A model generated the notes under the pieces. That model was not told the origin of the DNA, did no database searches, and saw nothing but the letters and a program-made list of their open reading frames with translations. DNA of 14,221 nt from Deltaproteobacteria bacterium (GTDB lineage: Bacteria > Desulfobacterota_B > Binatia > Bin18), in contig JAAXHF010000651.1 of assembly GCA_012271025.1 (NCBI GenBank), positions 1-14,221 of the forward strand, read 5' to 3'. Each line of letters opens with the position of its first letter. Positions within the stretch are counted from its first letter, which is position 1. This document shows positions 6,715 to 13,636 of this stretch, in pieces. A program made the position numbers and the translations under genes.

Positions 6715-7554
6715 CTAGTTGAGTTGGGCCATGGTCCGGACCATGACCGCCCGCACCGCCCTGGCATCGTCGGCTTTGGGCGCCAGCTGCAAGTAACGCT
6801 GGAAGTCGCGCACCGCCAGCTGCTGGTGACCCATGCGGTGGTGGATGGCACCCCGGTCGCGAACCTCGACCGGATGGTCGGGCGCCACCAGCAGGATGCG
6901 CTCGACCACGCTCAGGGCTCGCTCAAAGTCCTCTTTCCGGGTGTAGATCTGTTTCAGATTACGCAGCATGCGCAGCAGCATGTCTTTTTTGCCGACGGCG
7001 GCCAGGAGCTTGGGCAGCTGGCTGGCAAACGGGTTGTTCGGCCCGTACATGGACCGCAGCTTGTCTTCCATTTGCGCTTGGCTGACCCGGCTGCCGGCCT
7101 GGAAGGGGTCGAGGACGGTTTCGCCGTCCGGTCCCTCGTATTTGACGACGAAATGGCCGGGAAAGCCGACCCCTACCAGCGGTACGCCCAGGCGGCTGCC
7201 GACCTCAATGTAGACCAGCGAGAGCGTAATCGGAATGCCGAGCTTGCGGTCGAGGACTTCGTTGAGAAAGCTGTTGCGCGGGTCGTGGTAGTCGGTCTGG
7301 TTGCCGGACAGGCCCTCCTCCTCAAACAGGACCGTGTTCAGGGTCTGGATGATGTCGGCAAAGCTCGGGGCTTCGGGCAGACGTGAGCGGACGCGGTCGG
7401 CCAGCGCGTCCAGACGGCCGAGATAGGCCGCTACATCAAGCTCGGGCTGTTCCTCTTGGGCAATCAGCAGGGCCGCCTCGGCCAGGTTCAGGTCGGCTTC
7501 CGAACCGGAGACGAGTTCGGTGAAACGTTCGCGGGCGCGTGAGGGCATGGGCAT
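6715..7554 (-). CDS. SirB1 family protein: transglutaminase-like domain plus TPR
   Basis: The 279-residue product matches the SirB1/Transglut_core2 family (PF13369): an N-terminal helical part, the block NSFLNEVLDRKLGIPITLSLVYIEVGSRLG (about 94-123), GFPGHFVVKY (about 130-139) and VLDPFQAG (about 147-154). The His and Asp of the transglutaminase triad survive (GHF and LDPF) while the cysteine position is Ser, as in other members, so ordinary protease or transglutaminase activity is unlikely. The C-terminal 80 residues form TPR-like helices (FERALSVVERILLVAPDHPVEVRDRGAIHHRMG). I start at ATG 7554, or 7548 two codons on, because a promoter lies just upstream and GAAGAGAG precedes them; the longer frame from 7626 would begin upstream of that promoter. 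It is the first gene of the leftward operon with mutT and the permease. The cellular role is unknown. Confidence 0.88.
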   Translation of the reverse strand: MPMPSRARERFTELVSGSEADLNLAEAALLIAQEEQPELDVAAYLGRLDALADRVRSRLPEAPSFADIIQTLNTVLFEEEGLSGNQTDYHDPRNSFLNEVLDRKLGIPITLSLVYIEVGSRLGVPLVGVGFPGHFVVKYEGPDGETVLDPFQAGSRVSQAQMEDKLRSMYGPNNPFASQLPKLLAAVGKKDMLLRMLRNLKQIYTRKEDFERALSVVERILLVAPDHPVEVRDRGAIHHRMGHQQLAVRDFQRYLQLAPKADDARAVRAVMVRTMAQLN

Positions 7555-7586
7555 CTCTCTTCTTACTAGGCGATGGGTCTCGCTCC

Positions 7587-7616
7587 TGTATACTGCCTTG
7601 GGCGTAAAGTGTGCAA
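7587..7616 (-). promoter_or_regulatory. promoter of the sirB1-mutT-permease operon
   Basis: On the minus strand TTGCAC (7616-7611) is followed after 18 nt by TATACA (7592-7587). The predicted start is near 7580, leaving a leader of about 26 nt before ATG 7554. This supports the shorter start of the SirB1-family gene. Confidence 0.5.
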
Positions 7617-7682
7617 GAGAGGACACGGCTTGCCTTGGGGCTCGGGTCCAGATAGACGGAGACGCGAATACAGGAGGGCGCT

Positions 7683-8963
7683 ATGGCACTGGCACGGATT
7701 CCACGCTACGCGGCAATGGGCCTGAGTCTGATATCGTTTGACACCCTGCCCCCAGGGGTGCAGGTCGAGGTGGTGCCGCTTAAGGCTGCCGACCGGGGTG
7801 AATCAAAAGGCGTATTGTACACCCGGGGCGGGGAAAAAACCGTGGTGTGTCTGATGCACCCGCGAGCCGATATGAGTCGCCACTATGCGATCCCGTATCT
7901 GCTTGAGGCCGGCTATGCCGCGTTCGGTCAAGAGGGGCGCTGGCCCAATAACGATATTGCCTGTCTGCACGAAATGCTGCTGCCGGATATTGCGGCCGGT
8001 ATCACCCATCTCAAGCACGAGCGAGGCTTTGAGCGGGTGGTGTTCATCGGCAACAGCGGCGGAGGCTCGCTGTACACCTTCTACCAGGCTCAGGCCGTCA
8101 CCCAGCCGCCCGGCCGGCTGACGCTCACTCCGGCCGGCGACCCCTACGATTTGAACCGCTTTGCGCTGCCGCCGGGTGACGGCATGATTATTCTGGCCGC
8201 CCACCTGGGCGAGGGAAAATTCATGCAGACGGCTATCGACCCGTCGGTTACGGATGAAGACGACCCGCTGTCGTGCGATCCCGAACTCGACATGTACAAC
8301 CCGGCCAACGGCTTTCGCGAGCCGCCCCAGCCAAGCGCCTACAGCCCGGAGTTTGTCCAGCGCTATCGTGCCGCTCAGACGGCCCGGGTGGCGCGGCTCG
8401 ACGCCATTGCCAAACGCTTTATTGAAGAACAGCGCTATTTTCGGGGACTGGTCGGCCAGGACGATTTTGACGGCCTGGCCCTGGACACCCGCGCCTTTCT
8501 CAGTCGCCGGGCGCTGGTCGGCCGCTATATGACCATCCATCGGACCGAGGCCAACCTGACCTACACCGACCCGTCCATCCATCCCTCGTCGCGCGACTAT
8601 GGCTCGCTGTGGTCACCCCGGCCGGATCTGTTCAACTACACCGAGGCCGGTTTTGCCAAATACCAAACCCCCCGGGCGTGGCTCAGCAACTGGTCGGGCC
8701 TGTCGGCCAACGCTGCGGTGCTGGACAATATCCGCAAGGTCAGTATCCCCACTCTGGTCATCAACCACAGCGGTGACCATGCCATTTGTCCGGCCGATTC
8801 CGAAGCCATGTACCAGACCTCGGCCGCCAGCGACAAACAGCTGCATCACGTTGACGCCGATCATTTTGGTTATCCCCTGCCGTCCAAACCCAACCAGGGC
8901 GGACGCGACGCGTCGCTCAAGCTCATTACGGACTGGCTCACAGAACGCTTCCCCGGACGCTGA
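7683..8963 (+). CDS. alpha/beta hydrolase
   Basis: The 426-residue protein has an alpha/beta-hydrolase fold with a visible triad. The nucleophile elbow is VVFIGNSGGGSLYTFY with Ser125 in G-N-S-G-G. The acid is Asp365 in TLVINHSGDHAICP, and His394 in VDADHFGYPLP completes the set, each after the expected strand. A cap or lid of about 160 residues (roughly 170-330, with DDPLSCDPELDMYNP and RRALVGRYMTIHRTEANLTYTDPSIHPSSRDYG) lies between the elbow and the acid. There is no signal peptide, so it is probably a cytoplasmic esterase or C-C hydrolase; the substrate is unknown. AGGAGG at 7672-7677 sits 5 nt before the ATG, fixing the start. It is transcribed divergently from the SirB1 operon. Confidence 0.88.
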   Translation: MALARIPRYAAMGLSLISFDTLPPGVQVEVVPLKAADRGESKGVLYTRGGEKTVVCLMHPRADMSRHYAIPYLLEAGYAAFGQEGRWPNNDIACLHEMLLPDIAAGITHLKHERGFERVVFIGNSGGGSLYTFYQAQAVTQPPGRLTLTPAGDPYDLNRFALPPGDGMIILAAHLGEGKFMQTAIDPSVTDEDDPLSCDPELDMYNPANGFREPPQPSAYSPEFVQRYRAAQTARVARLDAIAKRFIEEQRYFRGLVGQDDFDGLALDTRAFLSRRALVGRYMTIHRTEANLTYTDPSIHPSSRDYGSLWSPRPDLFNYTEAGFAKYQTPRAWLSNWSGLSANAAVLDNIRKVSIPTLVINHSGDHAICPADSEAMYQTSAASDKQLHHVDADHFGYPLPSKPNQGGRDASLKLITDWLTERFPGR

Positions 8964-8971
8964 GCGGTTGC

Positions 8972-9001
8972 TTGACATCCCCCCGCTGGACGGCTTAGAG
9001 T
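8972..9001 (+). promoter_or_regulatory. promoter of the SnoaL-like gene
   Basis: A consensus TTGACA (8972-8977) is followed after 18 nt by TAGAGT (8996-9001), four of six matches to TATAAT. It lies just after the hydrolase stop and about 40 nt before the ATG at 9049, suggesting independent expression of the small gene. Confidence 0.55.
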
Positions 9002-9048
9002 CGCATGGGCTCAATGCTCAGACAAAATCCATGCAGGAGGTACACACT

Positions 9049-9447
9049 ATGGGCGCGGCAGAGAACAAAAAACTGATGCAGGAGATGTTCGAGGAGCTGG
9101 GGAAGGGCAATGGCGATGCCTTTCTCGGCAATATGGCCGAGGACGTGCAGTTTACGATTATCGGCTCAACCAAGTACTCCGGGACCTTCAACGGTAAAAA
9201 AGAGCTGGTTGAAAAGCTCTTGGCGCCTCTTGGCGCCCAACTCGAAGGCGGGATCACCATTACGCCGGAAAACTTCATTGCCGATGGTGACATCGTGGCC
9301 ATGCAGGCCAAGGGTAAATCCACGACCAAAGAGGGGAAGTCGTACGATAATACCTACTGTCAGGTGTTCACATTCCAGGACGGTAAAGTCCAGCGGGTGA
9401 CCGAGTATCTGGACACCGAGCTGGTGACCGAGGCGTTTGGCAAGTAA
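9049..9447 (+). CDS. SnoaL-like / nuclear transport factor 2 fold protein
   Basis: The 132-residue product looks like a complete NTF2-like cone: an N-terminal helix pair (NKKLMQEMFEELGKGNGDAFLGNMAEDVQFTIIG), a middle helix after FNGKKELVEKLLAPL, then beta strands ITPENFIADGDIVAMQAKGKSTTKEG, SYDNTYCQVFTFQDGKVQRVTEYLDT. Such proteins are small cytoplasmic enzymes (ketosteroid-isomerase or polyketide-cyclase type) or binding domains; the end pattern 'YCQVFTFQDGKVQRVTEYLDTELV' is typical of the SnoaL-like group. The catalytic residues are not diagnostic and the substrate cannot be named. AGGAGG at 9035-9040, 8 nt before the ATG, fixes the start; upstream codons of the same frame overlap the hydrolase gene and are not coding. 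Confidence 0.85.
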   Translation: MGAAENKKLMQEMFEELGKGNGDAFLGNMAEDVQFTIIGSTKYSGTFNGKKELVEKLLAPLGAQLEGGITITPENFIADGDIVAMQAKGKSTTKEGKSYDNTYCQVFTFQDGKVQRVTEYLDTELVTEAFGK

Positions 9448-9489
9448 CCCGGTTTTCTCCTCTCCCATGCCGTGGGAGAAGACGGGTTA
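9445..9489. terminator. bidirectional terminator hairpin between convergent genes
   Basis: TAACCCG (9445-9451), which includes the stop codon of the SnoaL-like gene, pairs perfectly with CGGGTTA (9483-9489), which includes the stop of the leftward gene. Inside, TCTCCCA pairs with TGGGAGA around TGCCG (alternatively TTCTCC at 9455-9460 with GGAGAA at 9475-9480). There is no clear U-tract on either side, so efficiency is uncertain. Confidence 0.55.
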
Positions 9490-9699
9490 CTGCTGCGAGT
9501 CAGGCTGAGCCGGCAGTCGTTCAAGGATGGCGAGGCTCAGCCGTTCTCCACGGGCCGCCGTTTCCTCGATACGGGCTGCCGCTTCTTCGACACGGGCGAG
9601 GGCTTCATTGGTCTTGCGCAGCTGAATATTCACAATGATTCCACCGCCGGTGAAGACGAACAGCAGGGCGAGGGTGTTGATCCAAATCAAGATGTCCAT
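9487..9699 (-). CDS. small membrane-anchored coiled-coil protein
   Basis: A 70-residue frame begins with one hydrophobic span (about residues 3-24, MDILIWINTLALLFVFTGGG) and continues as a charged helix with heptad spacing (LRKTNEALARVEEAAARIEETAARGERL, 27-54), followed by a short polar tail. It is probably a single-pass inner-membrane protein with a cytoplasmic or periplasmic coiled coil. No family can be named. GGGAG lies about 10 nt before the ATG. A real gene is supported by its structured composition, its own stop within the shared terminator hairpin, and a possible promoter upstream. Confidence 0.6.
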   Translation of the reverse strand: MDILIWINTLALLFVFTGGGIIVNIQLRKTNEALARVEEAAARIEETAARGERLSLAILERLPAQPDSQQ

Positions 9700-9750
9700 A
9701 CTCTTTTCTCCCGGCTCCTCACTCGTCCAAGCCGCCTCTCAGCCTTCCCC

Positions 9751-9779
9751 GACTTAGCGCAGGAAGAAGACGCGGTCAA
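9751..9779 (-). promoter_or_regulatory. possible promoter of the small membrane protein
   Basis: Minus-strand TTGACC (9779-9774) matches the -35 at five of six bases and is followed after 17 nt by TAAGTC (9756-9751), a poor -10. It lies 52 nt before the ATG at 9699. Confidence 0.3.
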
Positions 9780-9849
9780 CGTAGCACTGTCATGTTGAAG
9801 GGTGCGAACTGATGGAACGCCGAGCTTGGTGGAAGGGGGGTATACGCCT

Positions 9850-10308
9850 ATGGCGCCCGACCGGAAAACCCTGATCGGCAAGGTCTTTGAGCCGGTTACA
9901 TACACTATTCGTGAGGAAGATATCCGGGACTATCTGCCGGTTGCCGGCGAGGATGACCGGGCCTTCCACAGCGAGGCCGAGTCGCGGGCGGCCGGCTACG
10001 GCGGCTGGGTGATTCCGCCGTCTTTCGGGCCGTATGTGGCCGTTATCAGCATGCTGCGCTCATTTGACTGGCAAAAAGACTTTTTCATGGACTACAAGAA
10101 AGACACCGCCATGTTTGGTGAGCAGGAGTTGGAGTACCAGCGGCCGCTGTACGTGGGCGAAACCCTGACCGTTCAGGGCCGGGTGTCTGACGTGTATGAG
10201 AAACAGGGTAAACGCGCCTTTGACGTGATCTGGGTGTCGTTTGCCGCTCGGGACGAATCCGGCGCCACGGCCTTCAGCGGCGCCCAGTCGTATCTCGTCT
10301 TCAAGTGA
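9850..10308 (+). CDS. MaoC-type hot-dog subunit, FAS1-like dehydratase half
   Basis: The 152-residue product resembles the N-terminal MaoC-type hot-dog domain (PF13452): an opening IGKVFEPVTYTIREEDIRDYLPVAGED, the long central helix region AGYGGWVIPPSFGPYVAVISML, and closing beta strands YQRPLYVGETLTVQGRVSDVYEKQGKRAFDVIWVSFAARDESG. It keeps a His (His40 in DDRAFH) at the place of the hydratase His, but in two-subunit enzymes of this type this half is usually the structural or acyl-binding partner. The start at ATG 9850 is chosen because GGAAGGGGGG (9831-9840) lies 9 nt upstream; an earlier GTG at 9802 in the same frame has no such site. The next gene, 10 nt downstream, encodes the catalytic-looking half, so the two probably form a heteromeric enoyl-CoA hydratase or beta-hydroxyacyl-thioester dehydratase. 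Confidence 0.82.
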   Translation: MAPDRKTLIGKVFEPVTYTIREEDIRDYLPVAGEDDRAFHSEAESRAAGYGGWVIPPSFGPYVAVISMLRSFDWQKDFFMDYKKDTAMFGEQELEYQRPLYVGETLTVQGRVSDVYEKQGKRAFDVIWVSFAARDESGATAFSGAQSYLVFK

Positions 10309-10318
10309 GGAACCGGGC

Positions 10319-10780
10319 ATGGACGGGCGGCCAAAGCTGTATTTTGAAGACGTGACCGAGGGTATGGACATCCCGAGCGTGACCTATGGGCCGATGGACC
10401 GCTACGCCTATATTCCGATCGCCTTCATTCTGCGCGACACCAACCCGCTCCACCTCGACCGGGTGTATGCCCAGGAGCGGGACTTGCCCGATGTGGTCCA
10501 ACAGGGACCGCTGAACGAGACCTTTTTGTACCGCTTTGTGACCGACTGGTTGCACAAGCCGTGGGATCTCCGACGGACCAAGGTGCGCTTTGCCGGCAAC
10601 GCCTTTCCCGACGATATGCTGACCTGCCGGGGCACCATAACGCGGACCTACCGGAGTGACACCGGCGAGCCTCGGGTCGATTGCCGGATCTGGCAGGAAA
10701 ATCAAAACGGCGAGCGGATTCTGAGCGGCGAGGCGAGCTTTACCCTGCCGGAGAAGGACGAGAACGCTGGCCGGAGCTGA
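10319..10780 (+). CDS. MaoC-type hot-dog subunit, hydratase-motif half
   Basis: The 153-residue product carries the hydratase-2 motif as RDTNPLHLDRVYA (39-51), where Asp40 and His45 occupy the catalytic D-x4-H positions that activate water for addition to a trans-2-enoyl thioester. It continues with the central helix VVQQGPLNETFLYRFVTDWL and the strands KVRFAGNAFPDDMLTCRGTITRTY. It begins 10 nt after the first MaoC subunit with GAGG upstream of the ATG, strongly suggesting a heteromer of two single hot-dog chains, as known for mycobacterial HadAB/HadBC and ChsH1-ChsH2. The substrate is unknown, possibly a CoA thioester. The gene's end contains the ribosome site and start of the cyclo-ligase. 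Confidence 0.85.
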   Translation: MDGRPKLYFEDVTEGMDIPSVTYGPMDRYAYIPIAFILRDTNPLHLDRVYAQERDLPDVVQQGPLNETFLYRFVTDWLHKPWDLRRTKVRFAGNAFPDDMLTCRGTITRTYRSDTGEPRVDCRIWQENQNGERILSGEASFTLPEKDENAGRS

Positions 10781-11381
10781 CCCCACCGCTCCGACCGACG
10801 CCAAGCAACGGCTGCGCCGTCTGCTCCGCCAGCGCAGACGCGATCTCAGCCCCCAACAGGTAGCCGAAAAAAGCCGACGTATCTGCGCCCGGCTCCAGAC
10901 CTTTGCGCCGTTTGAGGACGCCACAAGGCTCGTCCTGTATGCTGCGGACGACAACGAGGTTCAGACCGAAGCCGTGTGGGCCGCAGCCCAGTCCAAAGCC
11001 GTGTACTATCCGCGCATCAGCCCCGACCGGAGCCGTCTGGAGTTTGTTCGGCGTTATCCACACGACCGGCTCGTTGAGGGGGTGTTCGGGATTCCCGTCC
11101 CTCCGGGCAATGAGCGTTTGACGCCCGGTCAGGGCGGCCACAGCCTTGTCCTCACCCCCGGCCTGGGCTTTGACGCCGGGGGCTGTCGCCTGGGCCGCGG
11201 CAAAGGCTATTATGACCGGGCTTTTGGCTGGCTGCTGGCCGGCGCGCTGCGGGTCGGCGTGGCTTATGACTGTCAGGTCGTGGACCGTATTCCCGGCGGT
11301 CCGCGCGACGAACGGGTCGATTGGATTGTCACCGAGAGCCGTCTGATTGACTGCCGGGCCAAGCGCGCGCCGCATGGCTGA
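10767..11381 (+). CDS. ygfA: 5-formyltetrahydrofolate cyclo-ligase
   Basis: The enzyme converts 5-formyl-THF to 5,10-methenyl-THF with ATP, recovering a stored folate. The hallmark is LVLTPGLGFDAGGCRLGRGKGYYDR (about 126-150), matching the family 'PG.aFD..G.RLG.G.GYYDR' ATP/folate-binding loop. The N-terminal helix KQRLRRLLRQRRRDLSPQQVAEKSRRICARL corresponds to the usual 'K..lR......R..L......S..i...l'. No ATG, GTG or TTG occurs in frame between the previous stop (TGA 10722-10724) and a GTG at 10974, which would delete this helix and about one third of the enzyme. CTG at 10767, preceded by AAGGA 8 nt upstream, gives 204 residues, close to the normal size. It overlaps the MaoC gene by 14 bp. 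A rare CTG start is my reading; a base error near the start is the alternative. Confidence 0.85.
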   Translation: MAGADPTAPTDAKQRLRRLLRQRRRDLSPQQVAEKSRRICARLQTFAPFEDATRLVLYAADDNEVQTEAVWAAAQSKAVYYPRISPDRSRLEFVRRYPHDRLVEGVFGIPVPPGNERLTPGQGGHSLVLTPGLGFDAGGCRLGRGKGYYDRAFGWLLAGALRVGVAYDCQVVDRIPGGPRDERVDWIVTESRLIDCRAKRAPHG

Positions 11382-11436
11382 GGCGGGAGGCTTCCTGCCC
11401 TTGTCTTGTGCGCCACCGCCGGCTACGAATATCCGC

Positions 11437-12444
11437 ATGGCTGCCCCGCGCTTCTCCCGCCCGGAAGACGTGCTCTCCCGCCTGAGCAAGGAGCCGATTG
11501 CCGCCCTGTATCTGTTCCACGGTGATGAGGCCTACCTGATCGACCGGGCGGTCAATCGGGTCCGCAGCCGTCTGCCCCAGGCTGCGCTGGTCCAGACCTT
11601 CCATGCCGGACAAGACCCGGTCGAGGCGGTGCTGGACGCCTGGGGGGCGCCCTCCCTGTTTGCTCCCCAGACCCTGGTGATCCTGCGCAGCGCCGAGCAA
11701 CTCAGAGACGAGGAGCGCGAGCGGCTGGGCAAGGAGGCCGAACTCCGGGACGCCGGTCAGCCCCTGGTGGTGTGCGCCCATGGCCGGCTGGAGCTGAACC
11801 GGAAATTTTTTTCGCGGTGTGCAAAAACGGGCTTCAGCGCCGAATTTCGGCGACCCTTTGCCAATCAGGTCCCAGTCTGGGCGCAGCGCTTTGCCCGCGA
11901 ACGCAAGCTGCGGCTGAGCGATGAGGCGGCGCAGCTGCTGTCCGAACTGATCGGTCCGGATCTCCTGGCCCTGTCCACCGAGCTGGATAAGGTGGCGACC
12001 TTTATCTTTCCCGACACCGATATCGACGCCCGAGCGGTGGAGCGCTGCACCGGTAACATTCACCAGCACGAGGCGTTTGAGCTGGCGGATGCTCTGGGCC
12101 TGCGTGATCGGAAGAAAGCCTTGGGGCTGCTTCGCCAGGTCTTGAGCGACGAGCGGCGCGCCCTGCCGGTTCTGCACGCCCTGGTGGGCCATTTTCGCCG
12201 TCTGTGGCAGCTGCGCGACGCCCAGGCTCAGGGACTGCCAGAGACTCACGTGGGGCGGGCGCTCGGCCTGCACGGGCAGCGCCTGCGCCGGCTGCTGAAT
12301 CAGAGCCGCCTCTACTCTGTTCCTGACCTGCGCCGGGTTCTGCACCGGGCGGCCGTGCTTGACCGGCGGCTCAAGTCGGCTCGGACTCCGGCCGGGGTTC
12401 TGTTTGACGCCCTTGTTCTAGACATCTGCGCGCGGCCACGGTGA
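11437..12444 (+). CDS. holA: DNA polymerase III subunit delta
   Basis: The clamp-loader delta subunit opens the sliding clamp. The 335 residues follow the family: PIAALYLFHGDEAYLIDRAVNRVR (about 20-43), the segment APQTLVILRSAEQLRDEERERL, LIGPDLLALSTELDKVATF (about 174-192), the linker NIHQHEAFELADALGLRDRKKALGLLRQVL and the C-terminal collar helices (HALVGHFRRLWQLRDAQ ... LYSVPDLRRVLHRAAVLDRRLKSAR). As expected for delta there is no Walker motif. I choose ATG 11437 because it puts the LYLFHGDE block at the usual distance from the N terminus. An ATG at 11374 overlapping the cyclo-ligase stop, or TTG 11401 with GGGAGG at 11385-11390, would add 21 or 12 residues. Confidence 0.9.
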   Translation: MAAPRFSRPEDVLSRLSKEPIAALYLFHGDEAYLIDRAVNRVRSRLPQAALVQTFHAGQDPVEAVLDAWGAPSLFAPQTLVILRSAEQLRDEERERLGKEAELRDAGQPLVVCAHGRLELNRKFFSRCAKTGFSAEFRRPFANQVPVWAQRFARERKLRLSDEAAQLLSELIGPDLLALSTELDKVATFIFPDTDIDARAVERCTGNIHQHEAFELADALGLRDRKKALGLLRQVLSDERRALPVLHALVGHFRRLWQLRDAQAQGLPETHVGRALGLHGQRLRRLLNQSRLYSVPDLRRVLHRAAVLDRRLKSARTPAGVLFDALVLDICARPR

Positions 12445-12815
12445 AAGCGAAGCCTCCCCAGCACAGTCAGAAAAAAGCGTCCCCCGGCTCCGGGCCGACG
12501 GCGGACGGGCAACTCCACTTTGCCTTTTTTACGCCGTCCGAAGCCGCCTTGGACCCCGGTTCGCCGGAGCAGCCGGAGTCGGAGTTGGAACACCTCATGG
12601 GGGCGGCGCGCAACGCCCTGCTCGAAGCCTCGCCCCAGGATCTGAATGCGGCCCTGCCCCTGCTGTTCGAGTTTTGTGAGGCGAGCCTGACCCGGGCGCT
12701 CGACGTTGCCCGCAGGCGGACGGGCTTGAGCTTCTCGGATGAGGAGTACCGCAGCCTGCGTGGTATCGGCCAGGCCCACTGGCTGCTGGTCGAGCGCCAG
12801 CAGGGCCGGGACTGA
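12441..12815 (+). CDS. small unknown protein downstream of holA
   Basis: The GTG at 12441 overlaps the holA stop by 4 bp (GTGA), giving 124 residues. The first 40 are basic and then Pro/Gly/Ser-rich (probably disordered); residues about 45-115 look helical, with ELEHLMGAARNALLEASPQDLNAALPLLFEFCEASLTRALDVARRRTGLSFSDEEYRSLRGIGQAHWLLVERQQ. I recognise no family. The stop-start overlap, helical amphipathic pattern and position directly behind holA support a real, translationally coupled gene. It ends 4 bp from the convergent gene. Confidence 0.7.
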   Translation: MKAKPPQHSQKKASPGSGPTADGQLHFAFFTPSEAALDPGSPEQPESELEHLMGAARNALLEASPQDLNAALPLLFEFCEASLTRALDVARRRTGLSFSDEEYRSLRGIGQAHWLLVERQQGRD

Positions 12816-12819
12816 GTCC

Positions 12820-13437
12820 TCAGCGGGCCTCGGCCAGCAGCCGGGCAATCGTTTGTTGCAGCGGCACGTCGTGTGTGAGTGCCTGGAGGCTCAGCACCAC
12901 CGCATCCGTTGCATGGTGAAGGACCGCTTCACTGTCCGGACACTCAATAGCCTCTGCAAGCCGGATGGCGCCCAGCTTGAGCAAGGCCCCGGACTCGGCG
13001 ACCTCCTGGCCGTTGAGTTCGAACAGCCCATACTGCACTGCCCGGGTATTGTACAGGTGGACGAGGTCGGCCTGGGTTTCGGCCCGTTCGGCCGCGTCTT
13101 GCTCGGCACAGGCGAGTTGAATGAAGGCCGGAATGGCCACTCCGACCACGGCCGAGATAAACGTCGTGCGTATGGTCTGGACGTGTTCGGTCGGCAGCGC
13201 TTTGTGAAAGATGGTCGCCGCCACCCGGTCGCTGACGTGTAGCAGCAGCAGCAGCAGTTCGGCCGTGGCGGTGTGTTCCTTGGCCTGCTGGCTGAACGGG
13301 TCCTTCAGCAATTCTTGGCTCACCGCGTCGTGACCCCTCAGCCGCTGCCAGGTCTCGGTTGACAGATCGAAAATCTGGCGGCCAAGATCGGTCACGGCTT
13401 GGGTAATCGGCGCGTTTCCCGCCCTGGAATCTGTCAT
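12820..13437 (-). CDS. unknown all-helical cytoplasmic protein
   Basis: The 205-residue product has no signal peptide and appears fully alpha-helical, with repeated amphipathic blocks (ITQAVTDLGRQIFDLSTETWQRLRG, HTATAELLLLLLHVSDRVAATIFH, HVQTIRTTFISAVVGVAIPAFIQLACAEQDAAERAETQADLVHLYNTRAVQYG, SGALLKLGAIRLAEAIECPDSEAVLHHATDAVVLSLQAL). There is one short hydrophobic helix around ISAVVGVAIPAF but no clear membrane anchor. I do not recognise the family. A G-run sits only about 2 nt before the ATG. The long, structured region upstream ends in a terminator-like element about 26 nt before this start codon, so expression may be controlled by transcription attenuation. Confidence 0.72.
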   Translation of the reverse strand: MTDSRAGNAPITQAVTDLGRQIFDLSTETWQRLRGHDAVSQELLKDPFSQQAKEHTATAELLLLLLHVSDRVAATIFHKALPTEHVQTIRTTFISAVVGVAIPAFIQLACAEQDAAERAETQADLVHLYNTRAVQYGLFELNGQEVAESGALLKLGAIRLAEAIECPDSEAVLHHATDAVVLSLQALTHDVPLQQTIARLLAEAR

Positions 13438-13463
13438 GTCCCCCCTCGCCGGGCATTTTGGGC

Positions 13464-13534
13464 AAAAGAAAACCCGACAGTGCTACAATCCTGGATGGGA
13501 TTGTCCCGCGGGTGATGAGACGCGGGCTGTCGGG
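13464..13534 (-). terminator. three-way-junction terminator or attenuator
   Basis: On the minus strand CCCGACAG (13534-13527) and CTGTCGGG (13480-13473) form an 8-bp closing stem, enclosing two perfect hairpins stacked head to tail: CCCGCG/CGCGGG (13526-13521 with 13510-13505) and ACAATCC/GGATTGT (13504-13498 with 13491-13485). TTTTCTTTT (13472-13464) follows directly. A closing stem followed by a U-tract is the form of an intrinsic terminator, here 26 nt before the ATG at 13437. Confidence 0.6.
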
Positions 13535-13539
13535 ATTCC

Positions 13540-13570
13540 GGTAGTGCCTGGGTCCTCCCAAGCGACTACC
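13540..13570. repeat. inverted repeat with nested stem
   Basis: GGTAGT (13540-13545) pairs with ACTACC (13565-13570). Inside, TGGG and CCCA close a four-base loop, separated from the outer stem by a small internal loop. It lies 5 bp from the three-way junction and can form on either strand. Confidence 0.6.
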
Positions 13571-13594
13571 CCACATCAGTATTGGGTCGTCGGC

Positions 13595-13636
13595 CTAGGA
13601 GGCCACCACCTCACAGATCACCGTAGTACTACACAT
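13595..13636 (-). CDS. possible 13-residue leader peptide with near-perfect Shine-Dalgarno
   Basis: ATG at 13636-13634 opens a 13-codon frame, MCSTTVICEVVAS, ending TAG at 13595. It is preceded by AAAGGAGGTGG, almost the full complement of the 16S 3' end, at a workable distance. Its AGGAGG (13652-13647) can pair with CCTCCT (13602-13597) at the end of the same ORF, so ribosome access may be switched by folding. Two cysteines in 13 residues could be a sensing feature (inference). It may equally be chance sequence within a structured RNA. Confidence 0.3.
   Translation of the reverse strand: MCSTTVICEVVAS

Noticed and set aside
6715..7554. Loss of the catalytic cysteine in the SirB1-family protein as a novelty
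   Set aside because: Substitution at this position is, as I recall, usual in the family, so it is not specific to this gene.
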